Shown here one piece after another: positions 62,304 to 64,000 of a stretch of 64,000 nt of DNA. This DNA comes from Oscillatoria sp. FACHB-1407 (GTDB lineage Bacteria; Cyanobacteriota; Cyanobacteriia; Elainellales; Elainellaceae). The notes under the pieces were generated by a model. The model saw only the letters and a list, made by a program, of their open reading frames with translations, did not search any database and was not told the origin of the DNA. Every line of letters starts with the position of its first letter. The first letter of the stretch is position 1. The translations under genes and the position numbers were made by a program. The stretch is taken from positions 1 to 64,000 of the forward strand of contig NZ_JACJSA010000010.1 of assembly GCF_014697545.1 (NCBI RefSeq), given 5' to 3'.

Positions 62304-63201
62304 GGATTGAGCGTCAGTTCATATTTACAAATTGAGTGAGAAGCGGATATTGGAGCAAAGTCTGGCTAAACAGGCTCAAACCAAAGGCTTACCAAACCAT
62401 CTAAAGTCCTTATCTCGAACTCAGGTTACGGCAGATCAGGGGCATTCCACCCCAAACAGGCTACTGTGTAATCCCAATTTGAATTGGCTTCGCTGCACAT
62501 GATTCCGTAAGGGCGTTTCGCGAAACGCCCCTACCCACCGATCTGCCACAATCAAACATTAAATCGGTATAACGTCAATTCGGGTTAAACACCTGGCAAA
62601 TCAATTCGCGGCTATGGGAGCGAAGTCCGCCTGCGCGGACTACAGAAAATTAAGGTTTGCCGAACCGACACAGGTCGGTTTTGCTCTTGTAACGGCGGTT
62701 TTAACCGCCAAGATCCTTATCCCAAACTCAGGTTGTGTACATAGATCTCGGCTTGCTTCCAAATGAGGGGCATAGTTGTTGCAAGCGTTTGAGAACCAGG
62801 CATTGGGGGAGTCTCCCCAAACTTCCATTAGAGGACGCCACTGCCCCCACTGGGTTGAGCCTGGCGCAGCCAAAGCCCCTGAAGGTGTTTTGATTCACCC
62901 AAAAACGCGCTTCGCATCGGTTCCAAGTACGGGTGTTTCTGGTTGGGTTAAGCCCCTTGGCAAAGGCTTATAGTCTCCAAAGTTAAGGCTGAGAGAACTT
63001 GTGCACACAGTAGCCCGACGCCGGAGAGAAGGTGTCTGTTGATTTCTAGAGTGGAGTGGGTAATCTTTGTAGAAATATCTTGAGATTATATTTAAGTTTG
63101 CCCTTGAGTCATTTTACTGGGTGCATCGTGCAGATAGCTCTAAGCAATACTTGAGCAATAAAACAGCATAATAAGGCAACTCAGTCAGGACTAATGAGAG
63201 T
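62304..63201. other. Repeat-rich gene-free region
   Basis: About 900 nt without a gene. It holds a possible decayed MITE (GCGTCAGTTC near 62311 and right-end-like CTTATCTCGAACTCAGGTT at 62409-62427), palindrome GGGCGTTTCG/CGAAACGCCC (62511-62530) and MITE copy D (62571-62734). The rest (62735-63201) shows no frame worth calling. Confidence 0.5.
62571..62734 (+). mobile_element. MITE-like element copy D, 164 bp
   Basis: Left end AACGTCAATTCGGGTTAAA, right end CTTATCCCAAACTCAGGTT, inverted. Same internal blocks as B and C (CAAATCAATTCGCGGCTA, CGGCGGTTTTAACCGCC). The flanking 5-mers (GGTAT, GTGTA) do not match, so its target duplication is lost or never existed. Confidence 0.8.
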
Positions 63202-64000
63202 ATGGGTGAGCTGATTATTGTTTGTGTTGACGCTGAATTTGCTGTACTGAACAGCCTGCAAGAGGACTTAAACCCAAATGAAGGCTGTATTGTGGCGATC
63301 GCCTCTGGTTTAGACCAAGCACTCACGTTACTGCAAGCCTCCCTGACTCCAACTACCCCTGTGGCATTGGTTACGGCACAGCAGATTGACCTGAATCAGG
63401 ATATTGCTCATGTCTCGGAGTATCTGCAACAACTGCCGTGGCAACCCAATCTGCTGCTGATTCGGCACACCTGCATTGATGCCATGGCAAGAACCATGAG
63501 TTCATTGGGGCATCACACTGTCGCAGTTCAATCAGCCTCAGATTGGCAAGGCACACTTGCCATAACTCTGTTTCAGCAATTGCGCTGCCGTCCAATCAGA
63601 TCATTCTATCCATTACGCCATCACAGCACGCCCCTGGCTGAACTCGATCCTACTGTGCTGGTTCAGACGGATGATGTGCGGCAGTTTCCCTCACCAGATC
63701 ATCACCTCTCGGTGCAAGACCTTGAGATCCTTAACCGCGATCGCGTAGACATGCTAATGAAGCACCATTTAGCGGAGTTGATTGCATGGCAAAGTCGATA
63801 TGAAGCAGCCGGTCAAGCCAGTGGGCAGATTCTCTATGAGTGGAATGGAGAAACGGATCAAAACACCTGGGGACCGAATACTGAACAGATTTTGGGCTAT
63901 ACCGCGAATGAAATGCCAATTACCTTAAAGGATTGGTTGGCGTTGATGCACCCCAGCGATCGCCCCATCGTTGCCTCAAAAATCGAATCCACCATTGCCG
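63202..64000 (+). CDS. PAS-domain sensor protein with degenerate receiver (5' part, runs off window)
   Basis: Open from ATG 63202 to the window end (266 residues and continuing). Residues 1-100 resemble a receiver domain (LIIVCVDAEFAVLNSLQEDLN) but the phospho-acceptor strand (VALVTAQQIDL) lacks Asp, so it is probably a non-phosphorylated pseudo-receiver. From about residue 200 a PAS fold begins (ILYEWNGETDQNTWGPNTEQILGYTANEMP...WLALMHPSDRPIV). A histidine kinase or GGDEF output domain is expected downstream, out of view. Confidence 0.85.
   Translation, partial: MGELIIVCVDAEFAVLNSLQEDLNPNEGCIVAIASGLDQALTLLQASLTPTTPVALVTAQQIDLNQDIAHVSEYLQQLPWQPNLLLIRHTCIDAMARTMSSLGHHTVAVQSASDWQGTLAITLFQQLRCRPIRSFYPLRHHSTPLAELDPTVLVQTDDVRQFPSPDHHLSVQDLEILNRDRVDMLMKHHLAELIAWQSRYEAAGQASGQILYEWNGETDQNTWGPNTEQILGYTANEMPITLKDWLALMHPSDRPIVASKIESTIA

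Noticed and set aside
1-64000. tRNA, rRNA, tmRNA genes
   Set aside because: I looked through the gaps for conserved T-arm sequences and cloverleaf stems and saw none, though short tRNAs are easy to miss by eye.

Overview
The window looks like a stretch of cyanobacterial chromosome. It carries allophycocyanin genes (apcA, apcB, apcC), cyanobacterial NDH-1 genes (ndhA-I-G-E and ndhD), the cyanobacterial/plastid ribosomal protein PSRP-3, a high-light-inducible protein, acyl-ACP reductase and a cytochrome b6f assembly factor, and HIP1 octamers (GCGATCGC) occur throughout. The abundance of short heptamer repeats and palindromic intergenic repeats suggests a filamentous, Leptolyngbya-like lineage; that placement is inference. 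I saw no rRNA, tRNA, CRISPR array, intact transposase or prophage.

Layout. 0-9.5 kb: a TIGR02587/TIGR02588 membrane pair, homoserine kinase, methylmalonate-semialdehyde dehydrogenase, ndhD, a zinc alcohol dehydrogenase, a TerB/Mo-nitrogenase-C-terminal-domain protein and a small DMT transporter. 9.5-18.2 kb: a surface polysaccharide locus made of two divergent units, one with an ABC-2 exporter, a sulfotransferase fusion and a glycosyltransferase, the other with a glycosyltransferase, a WbaP-type initiating transferase and an O-antigen ligase/polymerase. 18-30 kb: ruvB, a TPR lipoprotein-like or secreted protein, a GT-A-like protein, a HAD phosphatase, PSRP-3, a response regulator, a class V aminotransferase-like protein, a GST, a ferritin-like protein and a deoxyhypusine-synthase-like (homospermidine) enzyme. 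30-34 kb: ndhA-ndhI-ndhG-ndhE-nadK, apparently one operon. 34-46.6 kb: a sigma-like factor, small conserved proteins, a TolC-type channel, an alpha/beta hydrolase, a type IV pilin, an HLIP, leucyl aminopeptidase, a lytic transglycosylase and a fused peptide-ABC ATPase. 46.9-55 kb: acyl-ACP reductase without its usual neighbour, a CDF metal exporter, a secreted acetamidase/formamidase, regulators and CCB2/4. 55-64 kb: a CDP-alcohol phosphatidyltransferase, tatA, apcC-apcB-apcA, guaB3, thioredoxin, a LOG-family protein and the start of a PAS sensor protein.

Working together: ndhA/I/G/E and ndhD supply membrane and iron-sulfur subunits of the plastoquinone-reducing NDH-1 complex, with NAD kinase co-transcribed. 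apcABC builds the phycobilisome core and the HLIP protects pigment proteins. Genes 9.5-18.2 kb probably make and export a (possibly sulfated) cell-surface glycan.

The most noteworthy non-coding signals are: (1) a family of 164-165 bp MITE-like elements with about 19 bp terminal inverted repeats, one of them inserted inside another repeat that also exists uninterrupted in the window; (2) inverted repeats or palindromes between most convergent gene pairs, drawn from several unrelated repeat families; and (3) long heptamer arrays (ACCATTA/ACCATTG type). I found no convincing new defence or biosynthetic system; most coding content is core cyanobacterial.
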